Source: Curvibacter sp. CHRR-16 (GTDB lineage Bacteria; Pseudomonadota; Gammaproteobacteria; Burkholderiales; Burkholderiaceae_C). From it: a DNA stretch of 64,000 bases. How positions within the stretch are numbered: the first letter of the stretch is position 1; each line of letters starts with the position of its first letter. The stretch covers positions 1 to 64,000 of the forward strand of contig NZ_JAHCSH010000007.1 in the NCBI RefSeq assembly GCF_018474005.1, written 5' to 3'. The position numbers were made by a program, and so were the translations under genes. Under the pieces are notes generated by a model that worked only from the letters and a program-made list of their open reading frames with translations, made no database searches and was not told the DNA's origin. Shown here piece after piece: positions 57,140-64,000 of this stretch.

Positions 57140-58828
57140 ATGCTGCGCAACGCACGAATTGGCACCAAGTTGGGCTTAACCATGGGAGTGGTGATTGTGC
57201 TGGGATGGCTTAGCACAGCATTCAGCCTCTACCAACTGGTACAGATCAGTGATAACGCCCACACTATCTTGCAAGACCCTCTGAAGGTGGAGCGCTTGAT
57301 CAGTGACTGGTATCGCAACACTTATGCAGGGGTCAAACGCACAGCGGCGATTGTCAAATCCAGCGACGACAGCCTGATGCAATACTTCGCGCAAGAGCAA
57401 GCAGAGTCCAGCAAGACCATTGATGAAATCCAAAAGGCCGTACAAGGCTTTATCAACACCCCAGCTGAAACAAAGCTCTACGAAGAGATTGCGGACAAAC
57501 GCAAAGCTTATCTAGCAGCGCGCAACAGCATCTTGGCGCTCAAAAAAGAAGGCAAATTCGACGAGGCCAACCAAGTGTTCAACAGCCAGTTTGAGCCGTA
57601 TTCCAAGGAATACATTGCCAAGGTGCAAGACTTGACCGAAATGCAACGGCAAACGGTCAACGACTTGGAGAAGGAACTGCAGCAGCAACGCAGTTTGGCA
57701 ATCAGCGTCGCCCTTGCATGCCTGCTGCTCAGTTCAGTACTGAGCCTAGTATTCGCTTGGCTATTTGCCAAAGGCTTACTGCGCCCGCTGTATGCATCAC
57801 AAGCCTTTGTGGAAAAAATTGAGCAAGGCGACCTGACCGCCTCCATCCATATCCAATCGGGTGATGAAATTGGCAAATTAACCCAATCCATGCAGCGCAT
57901 GCAAAAGGCGCTGATTGGTCTGATCAGCACTGTACGCACAGGCTCAGAAAACGTGGCGGGCGCGAGTGCCGAAATCGCACAAGGCAATCAAGACTTGAGC
58001 ATCCGTACTGAAAAGCAAGCCACATCGCTGCAAAGCACCGCCAGTGCTATGGAGCAACTGTCCTCTACCGTGCAATTGAACGCCGACAATGCCCAGCAAG
58101 CCAACCAACTGGCAGTGAGTGCGTCCAACATCGCAACCGAGGGGGGTGATGTGGTGCATGAAGTGGTGCAAACCATGCGCGGCATCCACGAAGCCAGTCA
58201 AAAGATAGCGGACATCATTGGTGTTATCGATGGCATTGCGTTCCAAACCAATATCCTGGCCCTCAATGCAGCAGTAGAAGCCGCCCGCGCTGGCGAACAA
58301 GGCCGTGGCTTTGCGGTGGTTGCCAGTGAGGTTCGCAGCTTGGCGCAACGCAGTGCCGATGCGGCCAAAGAAATCAAACAACTCATCCAAACCAGCGTAG
58401 ACCGCGTTGAGCAAGGCACCGCACTGGTCGACAAAGCGGGGCAAACCATGGATGAGGTGGTCAGCAGTATCCGCCGCGTAACCGATATCGTGGGAGAAAT
58501 CAGTGCTGCCAGCAAAGAGCAAAGCACTGGGGTCAACATGGTGGGCGATGCGGTGGTGCAAATGGATCAAACCACCCAACAAAATGCCGCTTTGGTGGAG
58601 GAAATGGCTGCGGCTGCTTCCAGCCTGAAAAACCAAGCCTTGGAGTTGGTGCAAGCTGCGGGTAGCTTCAAATTGCCCAACCAATTGGCCCACAGCACAA
58701 CCCAAACCCAATGGGATAAACCGAAAATCATTCCATCGGCTCAAACTAGCAAGCGATCTGCAATCACCCCATCTGCCCGACCAGTTGCCATGCAACACGC
58801 AACAGAAGGCTCATGGGAAACTTTCTAA
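57140..58828 (+). CDS. Methyl-accepting chemotaxis protein with WETF tail
   Basis: This 562-residue receptor has an N-terminal membrane helix ([20 protein letters not shown]), a four-helix-bundle periplasmic domain, a second helix near residues 190-213 ([21 protein letters not shown]), HAMP, and the signalling tip [20 protein letters not shown]. It ends GSWETF, matching the NWETF tail by which E. coli Tar and Tsr dock CheR and CheB, so adaptation by methylation is expected. TGGAG lies 7 bases before the ATG. Ligand unknown. Confidence 0.94.
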   Translation: MLRNARIGTKLGLTMGVVIVLGWLSTAFSLYQLVQISDNAHTILQDPLKVERLISDWYRNTYAGVKRTAAIVKSSDDSLMQYFAQEQAESSKTIDEIQKAVQGFINTPAETKLYEEIADKRKAYLAARNSILALKKEGKFDEANQVFNSQFEPYSKEYIAKVQDLTEMQRQTVNDLEKELQQQRSLAISVALACLLLSSVLSLVFAWLFAKGLLRPLYASQAFVEKIEQGDLTASIHIQSGDEIGKLTQSMQRMQKALIGLISTVRTGSENVAGASAEIAQGNQDLSIRTEKQATSLQSTASAMEQLSSTVQLNADNAQQANQLAVSASNIATEGGDVVHEVVQTMRGIHEASQKIADIIGVIDGIAFQTNILALNAAVEAARAGEQGRGFAVVASEVRSLAQRSADAAKEIKQLIQTSVDRVEQGTALVDKAGQTMDEVVSSIRRVTDIVGEISAASKEQSTGVNMVGDAVVQMDQTTQQNAALVEEMAAAASSLKNQALELVQAAGSFKLPNQLAHSTTQTQWDKPKIIPSAQTSKRSAITPSARPVAMQHATEGSWETF

Positions 58829-58920
58829 GCCCCTCTATTAACCGGAAGTTACTGATCTTTATCGCTAAAGGAATTGAATTTGCCTCACAATAGTTTCCGC
58901 ATATAGGTTGTCGTTTGGAT

Positions 58921-58947
58921 TCAAGGATTCCTTGGACAAGCCGATAG
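58921..58947 (+). promoter_or_regulatory. Candidate sigma-28 (FliA) promoter before the third chemoreceptor
   Basis: TCAAGGAT (58921-58928), 11 bases, then GCCGATAG (58940-58947) closely match the FliA consensus TAAAGTTT-N11-GCCGATAA, with seven of eight bases in the -10. It lies 21 bases before the receptor ATG. A flagellar-class promoter suits a chemoreceptor gene. Confidence 0.65.
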
Positions 58948-58968
58948 ATTCCAAGAAGGAGACTAGAG

Positions 58969-60753
58969 ATGGGTAACTTGAAAATCAAGACGCGCCTTTT
59001 TGGCGGTTTTATTTTTGTGTTGTTGTTGGGCCTAATTCTCAGCACTTACAGCGTTGTACAAATGAAAGGTCTCTCCAAAGACCTCAACGCGCTGGCCAGT
59101 GATGGAATGATCAAAAACAAGCAGTTCAACGAGATCAAAAACCACATGCAAGATGTGGCGCGGTGGTCGCGTGAGTACATGATGTACGAAGAGCCCGCCG
59201 TGATTGAGGCGTTGAAAAAGCAAATTGCCACAGCGCGGGCTGAAAACAGCAAACTCATCAAAGAGTTGGAAAGTAGCGTCACCAATCCAGAGATTCAGGC
59301 ACTGCTAGAAAAAATCAAAGACAGCAGTAAAAAGTACGACGATGGCTTGGATTCATTGCTTTTGGCTGCTGACAACTCCTTCCGAGCAGGTGCCATTGCC
59401 ATCATGGCTACCACGCAAAAGCAGATGCAAGATGCGATGTTCAAAGCCATCGATGAAGCCATCTCGCTGCAAAACAACATTGCCAACGACTTGGCTACTG
59501 GCGGTGAAAACACGGCCAACATTTCCACAGGCATCATTGGTGTGGGCGTTGCTGTGATGCTGATTGCAGGCCTTTTGATGGCCTACACCACCACACAAGC
59601 CATCGTATCCGCCCTCAAACAAGCGGCAGAAGCAGCCAGCCACATTGCCAAAGGCGACTTGAGCCACCAAATTGTGAACAACCGCCGCGATGAACTGGGT
59701 GAATTGTTAGATGCCATGGCGGCTATGCAAGCGTCCTTGACGAGCTTGGTCACCGCTGTGCGTACTGGCGCGGACTCGGTAGCCACTGCCAGTAGTGAAA
59801 TTGCCCAAGGCAACCACGATTTGTCTGCCCGCACCGAACAACAGGCCAGCGCATTGGAGAAAACTTCCTCCAACATGCAAAACCTCAACTCCACTGTGCA
59901 GCAAAACGCCGACAACGCACGCCAAGCTAACCAGTTGGCACAAAACGCCAGCTCTGTTGCGGTAAACGGTGGCGATGTGGTGTCCCAAGTAATTGAGACC
60001 ATGAAGGGCATCAACGAGGCCAGCCGCAAGATTGCTGACATCATCAGTGTGATTGATGGCATTGCGTTCCAAACCAACATCTTGGCTCTGAACGCCGCGG
60101 TAGAGGCCGCCCGTGCTGGCGAACAAGGCCGCGGCTTTGCGGTCGTAGCCAGTGAAGTGCGCAGTTTGGCAGGGCGATCGGCCGAGGCAGCCAAAGAAAT
60201 CAAAACACTGATTGGCAACAGCGTTGAGCGGGTAGAAAAAGGCTCGACCCAAGTCGATCAGGCGGGACAGATCATGCAAGATGTGGTTGCCAGCATCCGC
60301 CGCGTCACCGATATCATGGGCGAAATCAGTGCTGCCAGTATTGAACAAAGCACTGGCGTATCGCAAATTGGGCAAACCATCAGCAGCATGGATTTGACCA
60401 CCCAACAAAATGCCGCCTTGGTGGAAGAAATGGCTGCGGCAGCATCCAGCCTCAAAAGCCAATCGGGTGAGTTGGTCAATGCGGTGAGTGTCTTCAAAAT
60501 CAGTGGTCACCACACGCCCGTCCAGATCAGTAGCCCCAGCAAGCCAGCAACCAGCGCTGCTGGCCCCAGCAGTGCAGCCAAAGCCCCCCCAGCAGTGGCA
60601 AGCAAAACCAGCTCAAGTTCTATTAGCAGCAAGCTGCCTATTCGACCTGTGACAACCAGCCGCATTAGCAAGCCAGCTCCTGCTCCTGCCCCTGCGAGCT
60701 TGCCCAAACCATTGGCTACCACTGCCTCCGAAGATGACTGGGAAACGTTTTAA
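58969..60753 (+). CDS. Methyl-accepting chemotaxis protein with WETF tail
   Basis: This 594-residue receptor has the same plan as its upstream neighbour: first helix ([20 protein letters not shown]), four-helix-bundle sensor, second helix near residues 187-206 ([20 protein letters not shown]), HAMP and the conserved tip [20 protein letters not shown]. After the tip a Ser/Pro/Ala-rich linker of about 80 residues leads to the terminal DDWETF, a CheR/CheB docking tail on a flexible tether. GAAGGAGA precedes the ATG. Its stop overlaps the convergent dusC stop. Confidence 0.94.
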   Translation: MGNLKIKTRLFGGFIFVLLLGLILSTYSVVQMKGLSKDLNALASDGMIKNKQFNEIKNHMQDVARWSREYMMYEEPAVIEALKKQIATARAENSKLIKELESSVTNPEIQALLEKIKDSSKKYDDGLDSLLLAADNSFRAGAIAIMATTQKQMQDAMFKAIDEAISLQNNIANDLATGGENTANISTGIIGVGVAVMLIAGLLMAYTTTQAIVSALKQAAEAASHIAKGDLSHQIVNNRRDELGELLDAMAAMQASLTSLVTAVRTGADSVATASSEIAQGNHDLSARTEQQASALEKTSSNMQNLNSTVQQNADNARQANQLAQNASSVAVNGGDVVSQVIETMKGINEASRKIADIISVIDGIAFQTNILALNAAVEAARAGEQGRGFAVVASEVRSLAGRSAEAAKEIKTLIGNSVERVEKGSTQVDQAGQIMQDVVASIRRVTDIMGEISAASIEQSTGVSQIGQTISSMDLTTQQNAALVEEMAAAASSLKSQSGELVNAVSVFKISGHHTPVQISSPSKPATSAAGPSSAAKAPPAVASKTSSSSISSKLPIRPVTTSRISKPAPAPAPASLPKPLATTASEDDWETF

Positions 60754-61784
60754 GGTTTGATATGGGTTTGCAGCCACGCGTCCATGTCACTGGGACGCGT
60801 GAGTGTGCGAACCGCATCAAAAGCCGTTTGGGCTTCGGGGTAGTGGCGGCGCAAATACAACAGCCATTGCTTCACACGCCCCGCTTGTTGACGCTGCTCC
60901 AATCGCGTCGTGGCCACTGTCCAAAAAGCATGCATCAATGGTGCCAAATCCTGCCACGACCAATCAGGCCCAGGCTGCCCCAAGTTGCCGCTAGCACTGC
61001 CTAGCTCGGCCAATATATTGCGCGCCAGTGCAGGTCTGGCCACCATGCCACGCCCCAACATCAAGGTATAGCAACCACTTTCTTGCACTGCTTGGCAGGC
61101 GTCATGGGGTGTCCACATCTCCCCATTGACCACAACAGGTATGCGTACCGCTTGACGCACATCTGCCACCCTATGCCAGTAAGCCGGCGGTTTGTACCCT
61201 TGGGCTTTGGTACGGGCATGCACCACCAATTCAGCAGCGCCTCCCGCTTCCAGAGCCTGTGCACAATCCAACGCCAACGCATCATCCATGTAACCCAAAC
61301 GCATCTTGGCCGTTACAGGAATGCTCCTAGGCACCGCCTGCCGCACGGCATCTACGATGCGCTGCAACTGGTCTGGAAACTGCAGCAACATGGCCCCACC
61401 ACCGTGGCGATTGACCACTTTGGCGGGGCAACCGAAATTCAAATCGATGCCCGGTGCCCCCATCTGGGCCAAGCGCGCCGCATTGTCGGCCATGCAAATG
61501 GGGTCAGAACCCAATAATTGGGGCCACACAGGAACCCCAGCGGGCGTGCACGCACCAAACTCCAGTTCAGGCACGGTACGCAGCAAGGATTTTTCAGGTT
61601 GCAGGCAATTGGTGATGCGAATGAATTCCGATACACACTTTTCCACCCCACCGACGCGGGTCAAGATGTCGCGCAACACAAAGTCCAGCAAACCCTCCAT
61701 TGGGGCCAGATAAATGCGAACCGGTAACCCTAGTCCGATTGGACTATTGGGTTTGCTTTCGGATACAGCTACCATGGAGTCCAT
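60750..61784 (-). CDS. dusC: tRNA-dihydrouridine(16) synthase
   Basis: This 344-residue flavoprotein reduces a uridine in the tRNA D-loop. It has the Dus features [40 protein letters not shown] with the catalytic cysteine, and [20 protein letters not shown] with [13 protein letters not shown] (in pieces). The sequence is closest to DusC rather than DusA or DusB because of the [11 protein letters not shown] and LRRHYPEA segments. The first ATG (61784) is followed by another three codons later. Confidence 0.92.
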   Translation of the reverse strand: MDSMVAVSESKPNSPIGLGLPVRIYLAPMEGLLDFVLRDILTRVGGVEKCVSEFIRITNCLQPEKSLLRTVPELEFGACTPAGVPVWPQLLGSDPICMADNAARLAQMGAPGIDLNFGCPAKVVNRHGGGAMLLQFPDQLQRIVDAVRQAVPRSIPVTAKMRLGYMDDALALDCAQALEAGGAAELVVHARTKAQGYKPPAYWHRVADVRQAVRIPVVVNGEMWTPHDACQAVQESGCYTLMLGRGMVARPALARNILAELGSASGNLGQPGPDWSWQDLAPLMHAFWTVATTRLEQRQQAGRVKQWLLYLRRHYPEAQTAFDAVRTLTRPSDMDAWLQTHIKP

Positions 61785-61811
61785 TCATAAAATTTCTGTA
61801 AGGGAAACGGC

Positions 61812-62858
61812 ATGCGCCACAACATTTTGCGCACTATGACAGTGGCTGCTATGGCAGCGATTGTTCCATGGGGAGTCCATGCCGCTGGATTGTCCTTCAG
61901 CGAAGGGTTGAGCCAATTCAACGTGATTGTCCTCGGCGATGCACAGGTCAACTCCCACGTGGATGGTCGTACTTATGTAGGAGGTAACCTGACGGGTACC
62001 GGTGACTTTGTACAACACCCCAACGGCTTGGCATCCTCCAGCTACTCTGGCCTGACGGTCATGGGCAATGCCAAGTTCAACAGCGTCAATGGTTTGGGAA
62101 CCTATGTTGGTGGTAATTTAACGGGTGGAAACGTCAACAGTGGTGCTGCTCGCATTAAAGGCAATGTGAGCAACTCCAACATCAATGGCAGCAGCAAAGC
62201 GGCTATTGGTGGAACCATCAAATCCAGCAACATCAACGCAGGCCAACTCTCCGGCAGCAACAAGACCTCTGCGCTCAATAGCGCTGCTGCCGTCGCCAGT
62301 TCAACCGACTTCAGCACAGTGTTCAATCAAGGTTCCAGCTTCTTGAGTGGACTCAAAGACACGGGTGGCAGCGTTGTGTTTAGCAACAACAACTCCAAAG
62401 TCACCTTCAACGCCAAAGCGGGGGCTGATGGCTTGGCAGTTTTCAACTTGAGCAGCATTGATGACAAAGTTTTCGCAGCTGGCGAGTTTTCCTTCAATCT
62501 GAATGGTGCTAAGGGCATCATCTTCAACAGCGACAACGCGAAAATCACCATTTCTGCGAACTTTTTGAATGGCTCGGCTAGTTTGGGCAACCAAATGCTG
62601 TGGAATTTCTACAAAGCCACTGATGTGACGCTGAACAACCAATTTGGTGGCAGCATCGTGGCTACCAATGCCAAGTTGACCAACAACAACAACATCGAAG
62701 GTACCGTGGTCGTCAAAACCTTGTACCAGAATGGAGAGATCCACTCCGATCCTTTCTGCGAACCCATTCCCTCGATTCCAGAACCTTCCACTTACGCCCT
62801 CATGGCTTTGGGCGTAGCGATGGTTTCTTTGGTCGCAGCCAAGCGCCGTTCTGCATAA
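61812..62858 (+). CDS. Choice-of-anchor A family protein with PEP-CTERM sorting signal
   Basis: This 348-residue protein has a signal peptide (MRHNILRTMTVAAMAAIVPW, cleavage near VHA), a beta-rich collagen-binding-type domain (LGDAQVNSHVDGRTYVGGNL, LTVMGNAKFNSVNGLGTYVG), and a C-terminal PEP-CTERM tail: PEPSTYALMALG, a hydrophobic helix and KRRSA. The tail is recognised by an exosortase, so the host should make an exopolysaccharide and encode an EpsH-type exosortase elsewhere. The protein is probably surface or matrix associated. It ends at a strong terminator. Confidence 0.9.
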   Translation: MRHNILRTMTVAAMAAIVPWGVHAAGLSFSEGLSQFNVIVLGDAQVNSHVDGRTYVGGNLTGTGDFVQHPNGLASSSYSGLTVMGNAKFNSVNGLGTYVGGNLTGGNVNSGAARIKGNVSNSNINGSSKAAIGGTIKSSNINAGQLSGSNKTSALNSAAAVASSTDFSTVFNQGSSFLSGLKDTGGSVVFSNNNSKVTFNAKAGADGLAVFNLSSIDDKVFAAGEFSFNLNGAKGIIFNSDNAKITISANFLNGSASLGNQMLWNFYKATDVTLNNQFGGSIVATNAKLTNNNNIEGTVVVKTLYQNGEIHSDPFCEPIPSIPEPSTYALMALGVAMVSLVAAKRRSA

Positions 62859-62876
62859 AAACATCGTCAGCGCTAC

Positions 62877-62907
62877 AAAAAAAAGCCACCGCAAGGTGGC
62901 TTTTTTA
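62877..62907. terminator. Bidirectional intrinsic terminator
   Basis: AAAAAAGCCACC (62879-62890) pairs perfectly with GGTGGCTTTTTT (62895-62906) around GCAA. T runs follow on both strands, so it serves the PEP-CTERM gene and the convergent ahpF. Confidence 0.9.
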
Positions 62908-62945
62908 CTGGAACAAGCGAATGCCCTAGCGCCATCGCGTCGCCA

Positions 62946-64000
62946 TCAGTGGCGAATCAGGTGATCAAAGGCAGACAGCGCAGCCTTGGCTCCATCACCT
63001 GCAGCGATGATGATTTGCTTGTAAGGCACAGTGGTGCAGTCACCCGCCGCAAACACGCCTGGCAGATTGGTCTGGCCCTTGGCATCGACCACGATTTCGC
63101 CAAACTTGCTCAACTCCACCGTGCCTTTGAGGAACTCGGTGTTGGGCACCAAACCAATTTGCACAAACACGCCCGCCAGTGGCACGGTGTGCTCGGTGCC
63201 ATCGGCACGGCTCTTGTACTTCAGACCATTGACCTTGCCATCGGCACCCGTGATTTCGGTCGTCTGCGCATTGGTATGGATGGTCACATTGGGCAAACTC
63301 TGGAGCTTGTTGACCAACACGGCATCGGCCTTGAGCTGGTCATTGAACTCGATCAATGTCACGTGCTTGACCACACCTGCCAAGTCAATAGCCGCTTCCA
63401 CCCCCGAGTTACCGCCACCAATCACCGCCGTGTCCTTGCCCTTGAAGAGCGGGCCATCACAGTGCGGGCAATAGGCTACACCCTTGGTTTTGTACTCGGC
63501 TTCGCCGGGCACGTTCACATTGCGCCAGCGGGCACCGGTGGACAAAATGACGGTCTTGCTCTTGAGCACACCACCGCCAGTGAGCTGCACCTCGATCAAA
63601 CCACCGGGCTGGTTGGCTGGAATCAGCTTGGCCACGGTTTGCAGCGTCATCACATCCACGCCATATTGACGGGTATGGGCTTCCAACGCGGTGGACAGTT
63701 TGGGGCCATCAGTCTCCAAGATGGAGATGTAATTCTCAATCGACAGGGTGTCGTTCACCTGTCCGCCAAAGCGCTCGGCCACCACGCCAACGCGGATGCC
63801 TTTGCGCGCTGCATACACCGCAGCGGCTGCCCCAGCAGGGCCACCACCGACCACCAGCACGTCATACGGTGCTTTGGCGCTGAGCTTTTCGGCTTCGCGT
63901 TGGGCGGCACCGGTGTCGAGCTTGGCGACGATTTCTTCCACGCTCATGCGGCCAGAGCCAAACACTTGGCCGTTGAGGTAGACCATGGGCACCGCCATGA
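62946..64000 (-). CDS. ahpF: Alkyl hydroperoxide reductase subunit F (5' end beyond window)
   Basis: The visible 350 residues are the middle and C-terminal parts of AhpF, the flavoprotein that passes electrons from NADH to the peroxiredoxin AhpC. The end of the thioredoxin-like domain is [28 protein letters not shown] (in pieces), then the FAD fold begins [20 protein letters not shown], the redox pair is [14 protein letters not shown] binding is [16 protein letters not shown], and [13 protein letters not shown] and [14 protein letters not shown] close it. TrxB would lack the N-terminal part, so ahpF is preferred; its start is outside the window. Confidence 0.92.
   Translation of the reverse strand, partial: MAVPMVYLNGQVFGSGRMSVEEIVAKLDTGAAQREAEKLSAKAPYDVLVVGGGPAGAAAAVYAARKGIRVGVVAERFGGQVNDTLSIENYISILETDGPKLSTALEAHTRQYGVDVMTLQTVAKLIPANQPGGLIEVQLTGGGVLKSKTVILSTGARWRNVNVPGEAEYKTKGVAYCPHCDGPLFKGKDTAVIGGGNSGVEAAIDLAGVVKHVTLIEFNDQLKADAVLVNKLQSLPNVTIHTNAQTTEITGADGKVNGLKYKSRADGTEHTVPLAGVFVQIGLVPNTEFLKGTVELSKFGEIVVDAKGQTNLPGVFAAGDCTTVPYKQIIIAAGDGAKAALSAFDHLIRH

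Noticed and set aside
1-64000. CRISPR array, phage, restriction or toxin-antitoxin defence locus
   Set aside because: No regularly spaced direct repeats, cas genes, phage structural genes, methyltransferases or paired toxin/antitoxin genes were found on either strand.

Overview
The window looks like a chromosomal segment of a betaproteobacterium in the order Burkholderiales, most likely Comamonadaceae. The evidence is the moderately high GC content, the TCA-cycle cluster (acnB / CitE-like / mdh // gntR-sdhCDAB-sdhE-gltA), the order leuCDB-asd-fimV-truA-trpFBA-accD that is usual in that order, TACAAT-type -10 boxes, a PEP-CTERM protein, and GCTAT..ATAGC hairpin repeats of the kind I associate with Comamonadaceae. 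No rRNA or tRNA gene is present, so the genus cannot be fixed.

Layout. 1-4.5 kb is an insertion-sequence graveyard. IS3-family elements are nested in one another, and two nearly identical decayed copies of one element lie in direct orientation on either side of galE. The second copy sits in a broken IS481-type transposase. 4.5-15.2 kb is central metabolism: acnB, a CitE-like lyase and mdh on the minus strand, then a divergent GntR regulator, succinate dehydrogenase and citrate synthase on the plus strand. 15.3-25.3 kb holds a frameshifted EamA transporter, a LysR regulator, leuC / entericidin-like lipoprotein / leuD / leuB, a MacAB-type exporter and asd behind a Thr/Ile-codon leader. 25.5-34 kb is fimV, truA, trpFBA, an outer-membrane efflux lipoprotein and accD.

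34-43 kb carries a YggT protein (minus), lysS, and 18 bp after it a 1369-residue NRPS-like enzyme. That enzyme has the architecture of the poly-epsilon-lysine synthetase (Pls/PosA) family: adenylation, carrier, then six membrane helices alternating with three left-handed beta-helix domains. A patatin-like protein with eroded catalytic motifs and a chemoreceptor follow. 43.4-51.4 kb holds a GH53 galactanase under a perfect 16-bp palindrome, the GTPase RbgA/YlqF, an orphan amino-acid-type binding protein, a short ModE-like regulator, modABC with a ModE-like box, and a DUF4139 protein. 51.4-64 kb holds a Ser/Thr-rich lipoprotein, a small exported protein, a GNAT enzyme, gshA, a head-to-head SDR/Nudix pair, two chemoreceptors ending in WETF, dusC, a PEP-CTERM surface protein and the 3' part of ahpF.

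Most of the window is housekeeping metabolism with accessory genes between. The points most worth follow-up are the Pls-like synthetase next to lysS, the candidate asd attenuator, the shared decay of the two IS copies, and several unassigned palindromes in front of accessory genes. All calls come from reading the sequence by eye; no database search or structure prediction was run.
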